DNA of 64,000 bases from UBA4742 sp963734965 (GTDB lineage: Bacteria > Actinomycetota > Acidimicrobiia > Acidimicrobiales > Acidimicrobilacustridaceae). Made by a program: the position numbers and the translations under genes. Shown piece after piece: positions 36,668-45,508 of the stretch. The DNA is taken from the NCBI GenBank assembly GCA_963734965.1, contig CAVTJK010000004.1, positions 248,001 through 312,000 of the forward strand, in the 5' to 3' direction. The notes beneath the pieces are model-generated. The model worked only from the letters and a program-made list of their open reading frames with translations. It did not search any database and had not been told where the DNA came from. The first letter of the stretch is position 1; each line of letters opens with the position of its first letter.

Positions 36668-38776
36668 ATGACGTTGCTCCGCTACCTGGTAGGCGTCCTG
36701 CTGCTCGGGGTCGCGCTCGGCCCGATCGGCGCGGGAGCGTGGGCGCTGGGCCGGCGCTTGCTCCCCGACTGGTCGGGCGCACCGGCCCGGATCGTCGAGA
36801 TCGTCATTGCGTTGTCGACCGCTCTGGTCGTCGCCGAGCTGCTCGGCATCGTGGATCTCTACCGAACGGCGCCGATGGTGATCGCCCTGGCCGCGGTCGG
36901 CCTGATCGAGTGGTGGTGGGCCCGCCGAACCACGGTCGCGGCCTCGGTCGGCGAACACCGAACGAAGGCGCCGGCCCAGATGGGCCGGGCCGGAGCCGTG
37001 GCCACGCTCGTCGTGATCGCCGTGCTGGTGGCCGACTGGGGTACCCGGACCGCCGATGCGCTCAACCACGGCATGACCACCATCGACACGCTCTGGTATC
37101 ACATGCCCTCGGCGGTCCGGTTCGTGCAGACCGGCTCGTTGCGCCATCTGCACTTCGTCGACGGGTACACCGTCGTCACCGCCTACTTCCCGGCCAACTC
37201 ACCGCTGCTGCACGGCATGGGCGTGATGATGCTCGGCAGCGACCTGCTCTCGCCGATGATGAACATGGCCTGGCTCGCCTTCGCCCTGGTGGCGGGGTGG
37301 TGCATCGGCCGGCCCTACCGGGCGGGGCCGGTCACCCTCGCTGGGGTGGCGGCGGTGCTGGCCCTCCCGGGCATGGTCGCCACTCAGCCCGGGGGCGCCT
37401 ACACCGACGTCGTCGGCCTCGCGCTGCTGCTCGCGGCGCTGGCCATCATCGTCGAGGCCAACCAGCGCGAGCAGGCACCGCTCGCCGCGTACGCGGTGGC
37501 TGCACTGGCCGCGGGATGGGCGCTCGGCACCAAGTACACGTTCCTCGTCCCCGTCGCCGCGTTGACCGTGGGCGTCATCGTCATCGCCCGTCGAGGACAG
37601 CGCTGGCGCACATTGCTGGTCTGGATCGCAGGTCTGTTCGTCACGGGGAGCTTCTGGTATCTGCGCAACTGGGTGCTGGTGGGCAACCCGCTCCCCTCCT
37701 TCGGCGTGCACCTCGGGCCGATCTCGTTCAAGAGCCTGACCCAGCAGAGCTCGTTCATCTCGACCGTCGCCCACTTCGTGACCAACGGATCGATGTGGTC
37801 CCGGTTCTTCTGGCCGGGATTCGCCCGCTTCCTCGGACCCATGTGGTGGGCGGTGCTGGCCATCCTCGTGGCCGGCATGTTGGTCGGTCTCGTCGTCGGT
37901 CCCACCCGGATCCATCGGCTGGTCGCCTTCGTCGCGCTGGCCAGCTTCGTCGGATTCGTGGTGACGCCGCAGTTCATCCAACTCCTCGGCATGCCCCTCT
38001 ACTTCGACGTGAACCTCCGGTATGCATCGGCGGCCCTCGGGCTGGCCGCAGTGGCACTGCCGATCACCGCCGCCGCCCGACCCCAGCTGCGCTGGTGGGT
38101 CCTCGGTCTCTACGGCGTTGTCTTGGCCGGCACGCAGCTCAGCGCAACCATCTGGCCCGCCTTCGGCCATCCGTGGAAGACCATCGCACCGGTCGTCGCC
38201 GCCGACTGGCCGATCGGGATCGGCGCCGCGGCAGTGGTGTTGGTCGTCGGCGTCTTCGCCGTCATGGCTCGCCGGCGACCCGCTCCTGACCGATCCTCCA
38301 TCCTCGTCGCGCTGGGCGTAGGTGTCGTCGTCATCATCGTCGGTGGCGCCGTCCTGCACTCCTTCTACCTCGACAACCGCTATGCGCACGACAGCTTCGA
38401 GTCCGTCATCTCCTACCGATGGGCCCGCGACCTGCACGGTCAGCGGATCGGTGTCTACGGCACGTATGGCGTGTTGCAGTATCCGCTCTACGGCCGCGAC
38501 CTCTCCAACCACGTGCAGTTCCTCGGGATCACCCATCCCGACGGCAGCTTCACCCCCATCACCGACTGCAAGACGTGGCGACGAACGCTCAACGCCGGAC
38601 GATACGACTACGTCGAGCTCACCAAGGCCGCTGCGCCCAATCCGCCGGAATGGGCATGGACCTCGACCGATCCGGCCACGACCCGGGTGGCGACACCCGA
38701 CGCGCCCAGGTCCGTGGTGTACCGGATCCGCGGACGACTCGACCCGGAGAGCTGTCCCCGGCCGGCCAAGCTCTAG
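36668..38776 (+). CDS. Polytopic membrane glycosyltransferase, GT-C (PMT/ArnT-like)
   Basis: A 702-residue membrane protein with at least ten hydrophobic segments. The first external loop carries MTTIDTLWYHMPSAVRFVQ, an acidic/His pattern like that of GT-C enzymes that use polyprenyl-phosphate sugars. A soluble C-terminal part (from about residue 565) follows the last helix. It likely transfers a sugar to a protein or glycan on the outer face. Neighbouring GT2 and pilus genes suggest surface glycosylation, possibly of pilins, but this is inference. It could also be an uncharacterised DUF2029-like transferase. Confidence 0.72.
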   Translation: MTLLRYLVGVLLLGVALGPIGAGAWALGRRLLPDWSGAPARIVEIVIALSTALVVAELLGIVDLYRTAPMVIALAAVGLIEWWWARRTTVAASVGEHRTKAPAQMGRAGAVATLVVIAVLVADWGTRTADALNHGMTTIDTLWYHMPSAVRFVQTGSLRHLHFVDGYTVVTAYFPANSPLLHGMGVMMLGSDLLSPMMNMAWLAFALVAGWCIGRPYRAGPVTLAGVAAVLALPGMVATQPGGAYTDVVGLALLLAALAIIVEANQREQAPLAAYAVAALAAGWALGTKYTFLVPVAALTVGVIVIARRGQRWRTLLVWIAGLFVTGSFWYLRNWVLVGNPLPSFGVHLGPISFKSLTQQSSFISTVAHFVTNGSMWSRFFWPGFARFLGPMWWAVLAILVAGMLVGLVVGPTRIHRLVAFVALASFVGFVVTPQFIQLLGMPLYFDVNLRYASAALGLAAVALPITAAARPQLRWWVLGLYGVVLAGTQLSATIWPAFGHPWKTIAPVVAADWPIGIGAAAVVLVVGVFAVMARRRPAPDRSSILVALGVGVVVIIVGGAVLHSFYLDNRYAHDSFESVISYRWARDLHGQRIGVYGTYGVLQYPLYGRDLSNHVQFLGITHPDGSFTPITDCKTWRRTLNAGRYDYVELTKAAAPNPPEWAWTSTDPATTRVATPDAPRSVVYRIRGRLDPESCPRPAKL

Positions 38777-38804
38777 CTACCGAGCCGGGGACTGGCGGGC
38801 CCGC

Positions 38805-39488
38805 TCATCGCGTGGCGGCCACGTAGTGCTGGGCGCCGAAGGGCACGGGTGCGAGGGCGCGATCGAGGCGGCGCGCCCAGGGCCGCGACGACGTGGTGAA
38901 GATGATGTCGCGCACCTCGATCGGCTCGAGCCCGACCGAGCCGAGCAGACGGACGATGCCGCGGCGCGAGATCAGCTCGACGTCCTCGTCGAACTCGCAC
39001 CGGCTGACCGCCAGCCGAGTGACCGGGTTGAGCGGGTTGTGCTCGAAGATCACGACCAGCCCGCCGGGACGAACCACCCGCCGCAACTCGGCCACGAAGG
39101 CGCCGCGGCGGGGCCGAGGCACGTGGTGCAGGACGCACACGGCAAAGGCCAGGTCGAACCCGCCGGTCGCGAAGGGCAACGCGGTGCCGTCCGCGCCGCA
39201 GTAGCGCACCGACCGTTCTGTTGCCGCGCTGTGGGCGAGGGATGCGACTGGACGGGTCGACGCCGCACAGCGATCCGATCCGGGCCTCGAGCAGCGAGTC
39301 GGTGAGACCCACGCCGCAACCGACGTCGAGCGCAGAGAGCTTGTGGGGCTCACCGAGGTGGCGCGTCACGACATCGATGAGCTGGTCGACCTTGCGGCGA
39401 TGGAAGAACTCCAGCTCCTGACCGCCGAACGCGATCGACTGCTGGACGGCCTGTCGTAGGTGTCAGCGTGGGTGTCGAACTCGGCCAT
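38805..39488 (-). CDS. SAM-dependent methyltransferase, two frameshifts
   Basis: A class I methyltransferase pieced together from three frames. MAEFDTHADTYD begins at ATG 39488. After a missing G near 39450 the frame gives AVQQSIAFGGQELEFFHRRK and then SALDVGCGVGLTDSLLEAR (motif I). After a surplus base near 39260 the C-terminal part reads GGFDLAFAVCVLHHVPRPRR and ends at 38805. The restored length is about 228 residues. It sits next to a GT2 glycosyltransferase on the same strand, as in many polyprenyl-glycan gene pairs. The substrate is unknown. Confidence 0.75.
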
Positions 39489-40569
39489 CAATCGCAGCTC
39501 GACCGCGGCATCGACCGGCGCAGCGTCGCGACGGCGGGGCTCGACCGGAGACGCATCGCGCACGAAGTAGAGCGGGCGGTCCTTGACCTCGTCGTAGATC
39601 CGGCCCACGTAGACGCCGATGACACCGAGCACGGTCAGCTGGATCCCACTCAGGAACGAGATGCCGACGACGATCGACGCCCAGCCGGGCACCTCGAAGG
39701 CACCGGTGAACTTCAACACGATGGCGATCAGGCCGCCGAGGAACGACAGCAACGACACGGCGAAGCCCATGTAGAGCGTCAGTCGCAGCGGCACGGCCGA
39801 GAACGACACGATGCCGTCGGTCGGCGAACCCGAGCATCTTGCGAAGCGGGAACTTGGTCTTGCCCGCGTGGCGGGGGGCACGGGCGTAGTGCACGCCGGT
39901 CTGGCTGTAGCCGACCCACGCGAACATGCCTCGCAGGTAGCGGTGGTGCTCACGCATGGCGGTGATGGCGTCGACGGCCTGGCGGTCGACCAGTCGGAAG
40001 TCGCCCGCATCGACGGGCATCGGGACCTCACTGAGGCGCCCCATGACGCGGTAGAACCACGAGGCCGTCGCCTGCTTGCCGATCGACTCGCCGGCCCGTT
40101 CGTCGCGGACGGCGTAGACGACGTCGTAGCCCTCGCGCCACTTGCGAGCCAGCTCCAGCGCGACCTCGGGGGGATCCTGCAGGTCGCCGTCCATGATGAT
40201 GGTGGCCCGGCCGTGGGCGTGGTCGAGCCCGGCGCTGATGGCGATCTGGTGGCCGAAGTTGCGCGACAGCCGGATCGTGCGGATCCGGGGATCGCGCTGG
40301 CGGAGCGCCTCGGCCGCCTCGTAGGTGCCGTCAGTCGACCCGTCGTCGACGAGGAGCACCTCGGCGGGGCCGTCGAGCTCGTCCATGACACCGGCCAGTC
40401 GCCGGTACAGCTCGTCCAGGTTCTCCCGCTCATCCAAAACGGGGATGACGAAGGAGTAGTCGGGGACGATGGGAGCTCCTCCAGCGTTGTGGGGCGACGC
40501 AACCCCGCCCGGGCCTGGCCGCAGCGTAGCAACGACCCTGTCATCGCTGGTGGGAGCACACCCCGGCAT
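39488..40569 (-). CDS. GT2 glycosyltransferase, DPM1/GtrB-like, frameshifted
   Basis: A polyprenyl-phosphate sugar synthase-like enzyme. The catalytic domain has YSFVIPVLDERENLDELY, VLLVDDGSTDGT, IIMDGDLQDPPE and GDFRLVDRQAVD. After FPLRKMLGFA (near 39812) the frame changes, and two C-terminal helices follow (GFAVSLLSFLGGLIAIVLKF and ASIVVGISFLSGIQLTVLGV). Start: ATG 40569 is open, but the family normally begins close to PDYSFV. A strong GGAGGAG lies 5 nt upstream of an ATC at 40470, so a non-canonical start or an error is possible. No stop separates it from the next methyltransferase in the same frame. The 3' end is therefore placed at the TGATG junction (39488), which is uncertain. Confidence 0.75.
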
Positions 40570-40686
40570 CGTGTGGCCGATGTCACATTGAAGTACGGCG
40601 TAGTGGATTTCTAGGGTCGAGCCTGTCGAAGGTCAGGGTCTCCCGGCGGTGGCTCTGGTCCGATTGTTGGGGAACGGCGGAACGCG

Positions 40687-40779
40687 ATGAAGCTGGGAAT
40701 GGCGCCGACTGGCGTCTTCGAGCACAACCCGAGGATGATCATCCCGACGGGCGCCCTCGTGACGGGCGTCGCGACATGA
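40687..40779 (+). CDS. Possible 30-residue leader ORF coupled to tadZ
   Basis: A short frame of 30 codons (begins MKLGMAPTGVFEH) that overlaps the tadZ start as ATGA, with a GGCGGA just upstream. It could be a regulatory leader, or chance. No family is recognised. Confidence 0.3.
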   Translation: MKLGMAPTGVFEHNPRMIIPTGALVTGVAT

Positions 40780-42089
40780 GCGTCGAGCGCTACCGGCTGC
40801 TCGGGCTGGCGCATGCCCGGTCGAGCTGGTTCCGAGACCTCAGCCGCTGGGCCACCAACGCCTCGCTGCCGGCCGAGTTCGTCAAGTGCGTCGCGCTCGA
40901 GGAGCTGCGGGCGCGACTCGGTTCCGGACGGCCGTTCTCGGCGGTGATCGTCGACGGCGGTCTGGCCGGGGTCGACCGCGACCTCGTCGACCGGGCGCGC
41001 GAGGCGGGAGTAGCGGTGTTCGTCGTGGACGACGGACGCCGGCGGGTCGACTGGCGCGGGCTCGGTGCCGACGCCGTGCTGCCCGAGTCGTTCGATCGGG
41101 CCATGTTGCTGTCGACGCTGCTCGCCCGGGCCCCGGCCATCGAGGGGCTCGACGGTGGTCCCGGTGCTCGCTCGTCGCCGCCACCGGCGGGCTGGCGAGG
41201 GCGATTGATCGCCATCACCGGTCCCGGTGGTGGCGGGTCGTCGACGGTGGCCATGGCGCTGGCCCAGGGCCTGGGCGCCGCGTCGCGCCACCAGGGACTC
41301 GTCGTGCTGGCCGACCTGGCCCTGCACGCCGATCTGGCCCTGCTCCACGATGTGGGCGACGTCGTCCCTGGGGTGCAGGAGCTGGTCGAGGCGCACCGCG
41401 CCGAGACGCCCACGGTCGATCAGGTGCGCTCCTTCGCCTTCCGGCTCGATGGCCGTGGCTATGACCTGGTGCTCGGGCTGCGCCGTCACCGCGACTGGCC
41501 CGTCCTGCGCCCCCGAGCCGTGCATGCGGCCATCGACGGGCTGCTCCGCAGCTATCGGCTGGTTGTGGCCGACATCGACTCCGACGTCGAGGGCGACGAC
41601 GAGGTCGGGTCGGTCGACATCGAGGAACGAAACCTGCTGGCCCGATCGGCCACGGCCCGCGCTGACCTCGTGCTCATCGCCGCGCCGCCGACCGTCACGG
41701 GCCTCCGCCGACTCGTGCTCACCATCGACGAGCTGCACCGATCCGGCGTGTCGAGCGCCCGCCTGTTGGCGGTGATCACCCGCGGTCCCCGACGGGCCCG
41801 GGCCCGGGCCGAGATCACCCGAGCGGTCGGTGAGCTCGTCGTCGGGATGAGTCCGGAGCTGGCCGCCGGCATGGCCTCGCCGCTGTTCGTCCCCGAACGC
41901 CGCGGTCTCGACGACCTGCACCGTGCGGCGGCGCTGCTCCCCCAGACGCTGGTCAAGCCGGTGACCGACGCCGTCGAGGCCATCCTCGAGCGGGCCCCGC
42001 TCGTGCCCGACACGCTCGATGCCTTCGATCCGGTTCCCGTGACGCCAGGGACGCTCGGTGCCTGGTCCGACGACGAGGCCGCCGGATGA
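40776..42089 (+). CDS. tadZ: Tad pilus ParA/MinD-like localisation ATPase (TadZ/CpaE)
   Basis: A 437-residue protein. An N-terminal receiver-like domain (residues about 1-120) is followed by an ATPase domain whose nucleotide loop is ITGPGGGGSSTVAMALAQGL. This is a variant Walker A with GGSST in place of GGVGKT/ST, as in many TadZ proteins. Later strands are LVVADIDSDVEG and ADLVLIAAPPTVTGLRRL. TadZ places the pilus machine in the cell. It begins the main Tad block. The opposite-strand enoyl-CoA hydratase lies between it and tadA. Confidence 0.84.
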   Translation: MSVERYRLLGLAHARSSWFRDLSRWATNASLPAEFVKCVALEELRARLGSGRPFSAVIVDGGLAGVDRDLVDRAREAGVAVFVVDDGRRRVDWRGLGADAVLPESFDRAMLLSTLLARAPAIEGLDGGPGARSSPPPAGWRGRLIAITGPGGGGSSTVAMALAQGLGAASRHQGLVVLADLALHADLALLHDVGDVVPGVQELVEAHRAETPTVDQVRSFAFRLDGRGYDLVLGLRRHRDWPVLRPRAVHAAIDGLLRSYRLVVADIDSDVEGDDEVGSVDIEERNLLARSATARADLVLIAAPPTVTGLRRLVLTIDELHRSGVSSARLLAVITRGPRRARARAEITRAVGELVVGMSPELAAGMASPLFVPERRGLDDLHRAAALLPQTLVKPVTDAVEAILERAPLVPDTLDAFDPVPVTPGTLGAWSDDEAAG

Positions 42090-42107
42090 GCCCCGTCCCC
42101 CCATCCC

Positions 42108-42146
42108 GGCGGCAGATCACCACCTCCCGTGTGGCCATCTGCCGCC
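42108..42146. repeat. 39-nt palindromic repeat, copy 2
   Basis: Arms are GGCGGCAGAT and ATCTGCCGCC with CACCACCTCCCGTGTGGCC between. It lies just after the tadZ stop, convergent with the enoyl-CoA hydratase, and may work as a terminator. Confidence 0.8.
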
Positions 42147-42179
42147 CCGATGACCGACGCGCGCCGGGCCCTCCGTCGC

Positions 42180-42218
42180 GGCGGCCGATCACCACCTCCC
42201 GTGTGGCCATCTGCCGCC
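42180..42218. repeat. 39-nt palindromic repeat, copy 3
   Basis: The left arm is GGCGGCCGAT (one base unlike the other copies) and the right arm is ATCTGCCGCC. The central 19 nt are identical to copy 2. Copies 2 and 3 form a direct pair with a 72-nt period. Confidence 0.8.
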
Positions 42219-42268
42219 ACGATCGGAGGCGGAAGCGGGAGATCGGCGACCGAGGGCGGACCCGGCGG

Positions 42269-43078
42269 TCAGGTGCCGGTGAAGTTGGCGGGGCGCTTCT
42301 CGAGGAAGGCGCGCGGGCCTTCCTTGGCGTCGTTGCTCGACATCACCGTCATGCCGATGGCGATCTCCTTGGCGAAGGCCTCGGCTTCGGGGAGCTCCTC
42401 GGCCGCCCACACGGCGGCCTTGATCCCCTGCACCGCGAGCGGCCCGTTGGCGGCCACGCGCTCGGCCAACTCGTGCGCCTTGCCCAGGGCCTCGCCGTCG
42501 GGGACGACGAAGCCGACCAGGCCGATGCGCTCGGCCTCGGCCCCGCTGATGGGATCGCCGAGCAGCAGCATCTCCATGGCCTTGGTGAAGGCGATCTGGC
42601 GAGGCAGCCGCACGGTCGACCCCGCCATCGGGAAGAGGCCGCGCTGTACCTCGGTCAGCCCGATCTTGGCGCCGTCGGCCGCGACCCTCAGGTCGGTGGC
42701 CTGCAGGATCTCGAGCCCGCCGGCGTAGCAGTAGCCCTCGACGGCGGCGATCAGCGGCTTCTTGGTGCGGTAGTCCTTGAGGAATCCCTTGAAGATGAGC
42801 CCGGCGTCCTGGCGGATGCGCTCCTCGAACTCGTTCTCGGCCGGCTTGCCCGACAACATGGCCCCGACGAGTCGATCGAGATCGGCACCAGCCGAGAAGT
42901 CGCCGCCGGCGCCCGTGAGCACGGCGACGCGCACGTCGTCGTCGCCGTCGATCAGGTCCCAGGCGTCGCACAAGCGACAGAGCACCTCGGCGTTGAAGGC
43001 GTTGCGCTTGTCGGGGCGGTTGAGGATGACGGTGACGATGTGGCCATCGCGCTCCACCAGCACTGCGGGGTCGCTCAC
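42269..43078 (-). CDS. Enoyl-CoA hydratase/isomerase (crotonase) family protein
   Basis: A 269-residue crotonase-fold protein. The first oxyanion-hole strand is GGDFSAGADLDRLVG, the second is AAVEGYCYAGGLEILQATDLRVA. The acidic catalytic region reads IGLTEVQRGLFPMAGSTVRLPR and keeps one Glu of the usual pair. It likely acts in beta-oxidation or degradation of an acyl-CoA. It interrupts the Tad locus on the opposite strand, so it is not part of that function. A TetR-type palindrome lies 78 nt upstream of its start. Confidence 0.9.
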   Translation of the reverse strand: MSDPAVLVERDGHIVTVILNRPDKRNAFNAEVLCRLCDAWDLIDGDDDVRVAVLTGAGGDFSAGADLDRLVGAMLSGKPAENEFEERIRQDAGLIFKGFLKDYRTKKPLIAAVEGYCYAGGLEILQATDLRVAADGAKIGLTEVQRGLFPMAGSTVRLPRQIAFTKAMEMLLLGDPISGAEAERIGLVGFVVPDGEALGKAHELAERVAANGPLAVQGIKAAVWAAEELPEAEAFAKEIAIGMTVMSSNDAKEGPRAFLEKRPANFTGT

Positions 43079-43155
43079 CGAGGTTCCTTTCGAGGAGGTG
43101 GACGGGATCCGAGAGATGGGCGTCAGAAATCGAGCGCCCGCACCCTAGCCACGAA

Positions 43156-43172
43156 TCTGACGCCTCGTCAGA
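43156..43172 (-). promoter_or_regulatory. TetR-type operator palindrome upstream of enoyl-CoA hydratase
   Basis: TCTGACG-CCT-CGTCAGA is a perfect 7-bp inverted repeat with a 3-nt spacer. The CTGACG-N3-CGTCAG form is, to my knowledge, frequent before acyl-CoA metabolism genes in actinobacteria. It lies between the divergent hydratase and tadA genes. The regulator is not in the window. Confidence 0.6.
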
Positions 43173-43194
43173 ACCAGCCCGTGGGGCGAATGCT

Positions 43195-44529
43195 GTGAAC
43201 GTCGTCGCCCCTGGCGGATCACCCCCCGTCGACGTCGATCCGCTGGTCGAGATCGAGCAGCAGGTCCAGGCGCGGGCCAAGGACCTGGCCATCGACATGG
43301 GATCGCCCGAGGGCGACGCCGGCCTACGCGCCCTGATCGCCGACGAGATCGAGCGGTGGTCCGACGACGCCAAGCGGGGGCTCCGGCCCTTCGAGCTGTC
43401 CGATCCCGACCGGGTGGCCGAGCGGGCCTTCCGCAACCTGGCTCGCTACGGCCCACTGACGCCGCTGCTCGACGACCCCGACGTCTGGGAGATCATGATC
43501 AACGCGCCCGACGTGATCCTGGCCAAGCGCCACGGCGGACGATCGGGCTACCACGACGAGGTCTTCCACGACGACGAGCACGTCGTACGGATCCTCACCA
43601 AGATCCTTGACGATTCGTCGGGCAGCCACCGCAAGCTCGATCCGGCCGAAGGCCTTCAGGACGCGCAGCTCGATGACGGATCGCGGCTGCACATCGTCCA
43701 TGCCGATGTCAGTCGGGGCGGCCACGTCATGGTCAACATCCGACGGTTCACGGGAGTCGCCTTCCACTCCCTCGACGAGCTCGTCGGTCACGACATGCTG
43801 AGCACCGAGGTCGCCCGCTTCCTCGCCTCCTGCGTGCGCGCTGAGCTCTCTATCGTGTTCGCGGGGGCACCCGGATCGGGCAAGACGACGCTGCTCTCGT
43901 GCTGCGCAGCCGAGCTCGATCCGGCCAAGCGCGTCGTCATCGCCGAAGAGGTGTTCGAAGCCGACGTACCGCTGGCCAACGTGGCTGGCATGCAGACACG
44001 AGCGGCTCGAGCCGACCGTCCGGCCGTCGATCTACGCCGCCTGGTGTCGGGCTTCCTCCGCATGGCGCCCGATGTGGCCATCGTCGGCGAGGTCCGCGAC
44101 AGCGAAGCCCTTCCGCTGCTGCTGACCTTGTCGTCAGGCGTCAAGGGATTCACCACGATCCACGCCGGTTCGGCGCGCCAGGCTCTGACTCGACTGCGCT
44201 TCATCTGCCAGCTCGCCGACACCAGCAACGAACTGCCGATGTCGGCCCTGAACAGCCTCGTCAGCGAGGCCATCGACCTCGTCGTGTTCTGCCGCCGGGA
44301 CAAGGACGGGCCGCGGGTCACGGAGGTGATCGCCGTCGAGGACCTGGCCGCCGGACCGGCGGCGACCCAGTTCACGATCACCGAGCTGTTCAGCCGTCGC
44401 GGCAACGACACGCCCCTGACCTGGACGGGAAACGTGCCAACCCGAATCGGGCGAGCGTTCGACGAGGTGGGAGCCGACCTGGCCCGGCTGCTCGACCGCG
44501 AGAGCGCGACCCACTGGGGGTCGTCGTGA
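43195..44529 (+). CDS. tadA: Tad pilus secretion ATPase TadA/CpaF
   Basis: A 444-residue hexameric type II/IV secretion ATPase that powers Flp pilus assembly. Walker A with Lys230 is FAGAPGSGKTTLLSCCA. The Asp box is KRVVIAEEVFEAD, Walker B is VAIVGEVRDSEALPLLLTLSSG, and the His box is GFTTIHAGSARQALTRLR. The N-terminal domain includes NLARYGPLTPLLDDPDVWEI, typical of CpaF. GTG 43195 is the start. The stop overlaps the tadB start as GTGA. Confidence 0.94.
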   Translation: MNVVAPGGSPPVDVDPLVEIEQQVQARAKDLAIDMGSPEGDAGLRALIADEIERWSDDAKRGLRPFELSDPDRVAERAFRNLARYGPLTPLLDDPDVWEIMINAPDVILAKRHGGRSGYHDEVFHDDEHVVRILTKILDDSSGSHRKLDPAEGLQDAQLDDGSRLHIVHADVSRGGHVMVNIRRFTGVAFHSLDELVGHDMLSTEVARFLASCVRAELSIVFAGAPGSGKTTLLSCCAAELDPAKRVVIAEEVFEADVPLANVAGMQTRAARADRPAVDLRRLVSGFLRMAPDVAIVGEVRDSEALPLLLTLSSGVKGFTTIHAGSARQALTRLRFICQLADTSNELPMSALNSLVSEAIDLVVFCRRDKDGPRVTEVIAVEDLAAGPAATQFTITELFSRRGNDTPLTWTGNVPTRIGRAFDEVGADLARLLDRESATHWGSS

Positions 44530-45464
44530 CGGCGTTGCTGCTGGCCATCGTCGCCGGGTTGGGCGCCTACCTCGTGTTCACCGCCATCGCGCTGGGTTGG
44601 ACTGGCTTCGGGCCGTGGAGCGTACGCCGCGACGCGGCCACCGGCGCGGCGGGCCCGTACCCCACCACAGCACCCGAACGACCGACCTTGTCGCAACGGG
44701 CTCAGCTGAACGCGGGCGAGTGGCTCGTGCAGGCGGGGCTCGCCGATGTTCGCCCCATCGAGTTCATCGCCGTGATCGCTCTGCTGTTCGTCGCCGGAGC
44801 CGCGTTCGGCGTCCTGCTGTTCGGTGGCGCGCTTCCGGCACTCATGATCGGAACCTTCGCCGCGACCCTCCCCGTCGCGACCTACCGGCGTCGGCGCACC
44901 AACCGTCGCCGACGCGCCCAGGAGTCATGGCCGCGCATGATCGACGAGATGCGCATCCTCACCGGCAGCGCCGGCCGATCGATCCCCCAGGCGCTCTTCG
45001 AAGTCGGTCTCGGTGGTCCGGCGGAGCTGCGTTCGGCCTTCGTCGCCGCCCATCGCGAGTGGCTGCTGTCGACCGACTTCGTCCGCACCTTGGCCGTGCT
45101 GAAGGATCAGCTGGCCGATCCCACCGCCGATGCGACCTGCGAGACGCTCCTGATCGCCCACGAGCTCGGCGGCACCGATCTCGATCGACGCCTCGAGGAC
45201 CTGGCCGCTGATCGTCGAGCGGACATGCAGGGCCGCAAGGACGCCCACGCCCGTCAGGCCGGCGTCCGGTTCGCCCGACGGTTCGTGCTCATCGTTCCAC
45301 TGGGGATGGCTGTCGTCGGGCTGTCGGTCGGAACGGGACGAGCGGCCTACGAGACGCCACTCGGACAGCTGATCGTCGTGGTCGCGCTGGGCGTCATCGT
45401 GGCGTGCTGGGTGTGGGCCGGCCACATCATGCGTCTACCCGACGAGGAACGGGTGCTTCGATGA
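44526..45464 (+). CDS. tadB: Tad pilus inner-membrane platform protein TadB
   Basis: A 312-residue membrane protein of the GspF/TadB type. Helices lie at about residues 3-21, 78-115 (VIALLLFVAGAAFGVLLFG) and two near the C terminus (VLIVPLGMAVVGLSVG, LIVVVALGVIVACWVWAG). The cytoplasmic T2SSF domain contains RMIDEMRILTGSAGRSIPQAL. With TadC it forms the platform on which TadA acts. Both ends overlap neighbours by 4 nt. Confidence 0.88.
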   Translation: MTALLLAIVAGLGAYLVFTAIALGWTGFGPWSVRRDAATGAAGPYPTTAPERPTLSQRAQLNAGEWLVQAGLADVRPIEFIAVIALLFVAGAAFGVLLFGGALPALMIGTFAATLPVATYRRRRTNRRRRAQESWPRMIDEMRILTGSAGRSIPQALFEVGLGGPAELRSAFVAAHREWLLSTDFVRTLAVLKDQLADPTADATCETLLIAHELGGTDLDRRLEDLAADRRADMQGRKDAHARQAGVRFARRFVLIVPLGMAVVGLSVGTGRAAYETPLGQLIVVVALGVIVACWVWAGHIMRLPDEERVLR

Positions 45465-45508
45465 CCGTGTCGGGCGCTCGGATCGAGGGTCGCGGGAGCG
45501 AGTCGTGA
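45461..45508 (+). CDS. Possible 15-residue bridge ORF between tadB and tadC
   Basis: An ATG inside the tadB stop (ATGA) opens 15 codons. Their TGA overlaps the GTG start of tadC (GTGA). It may keep ribosomes coupled across a 40-nt gap, or reflect a lost base in a once longer tadC N terminus. Confidence 0.25.
   Translation: MTVSGARIEGRGSES

Noticed and set aside
42090..42268. Short coding frames across the palindromic repeats
   Set aside because: They exist only because of repeat DNA and have no start signals.
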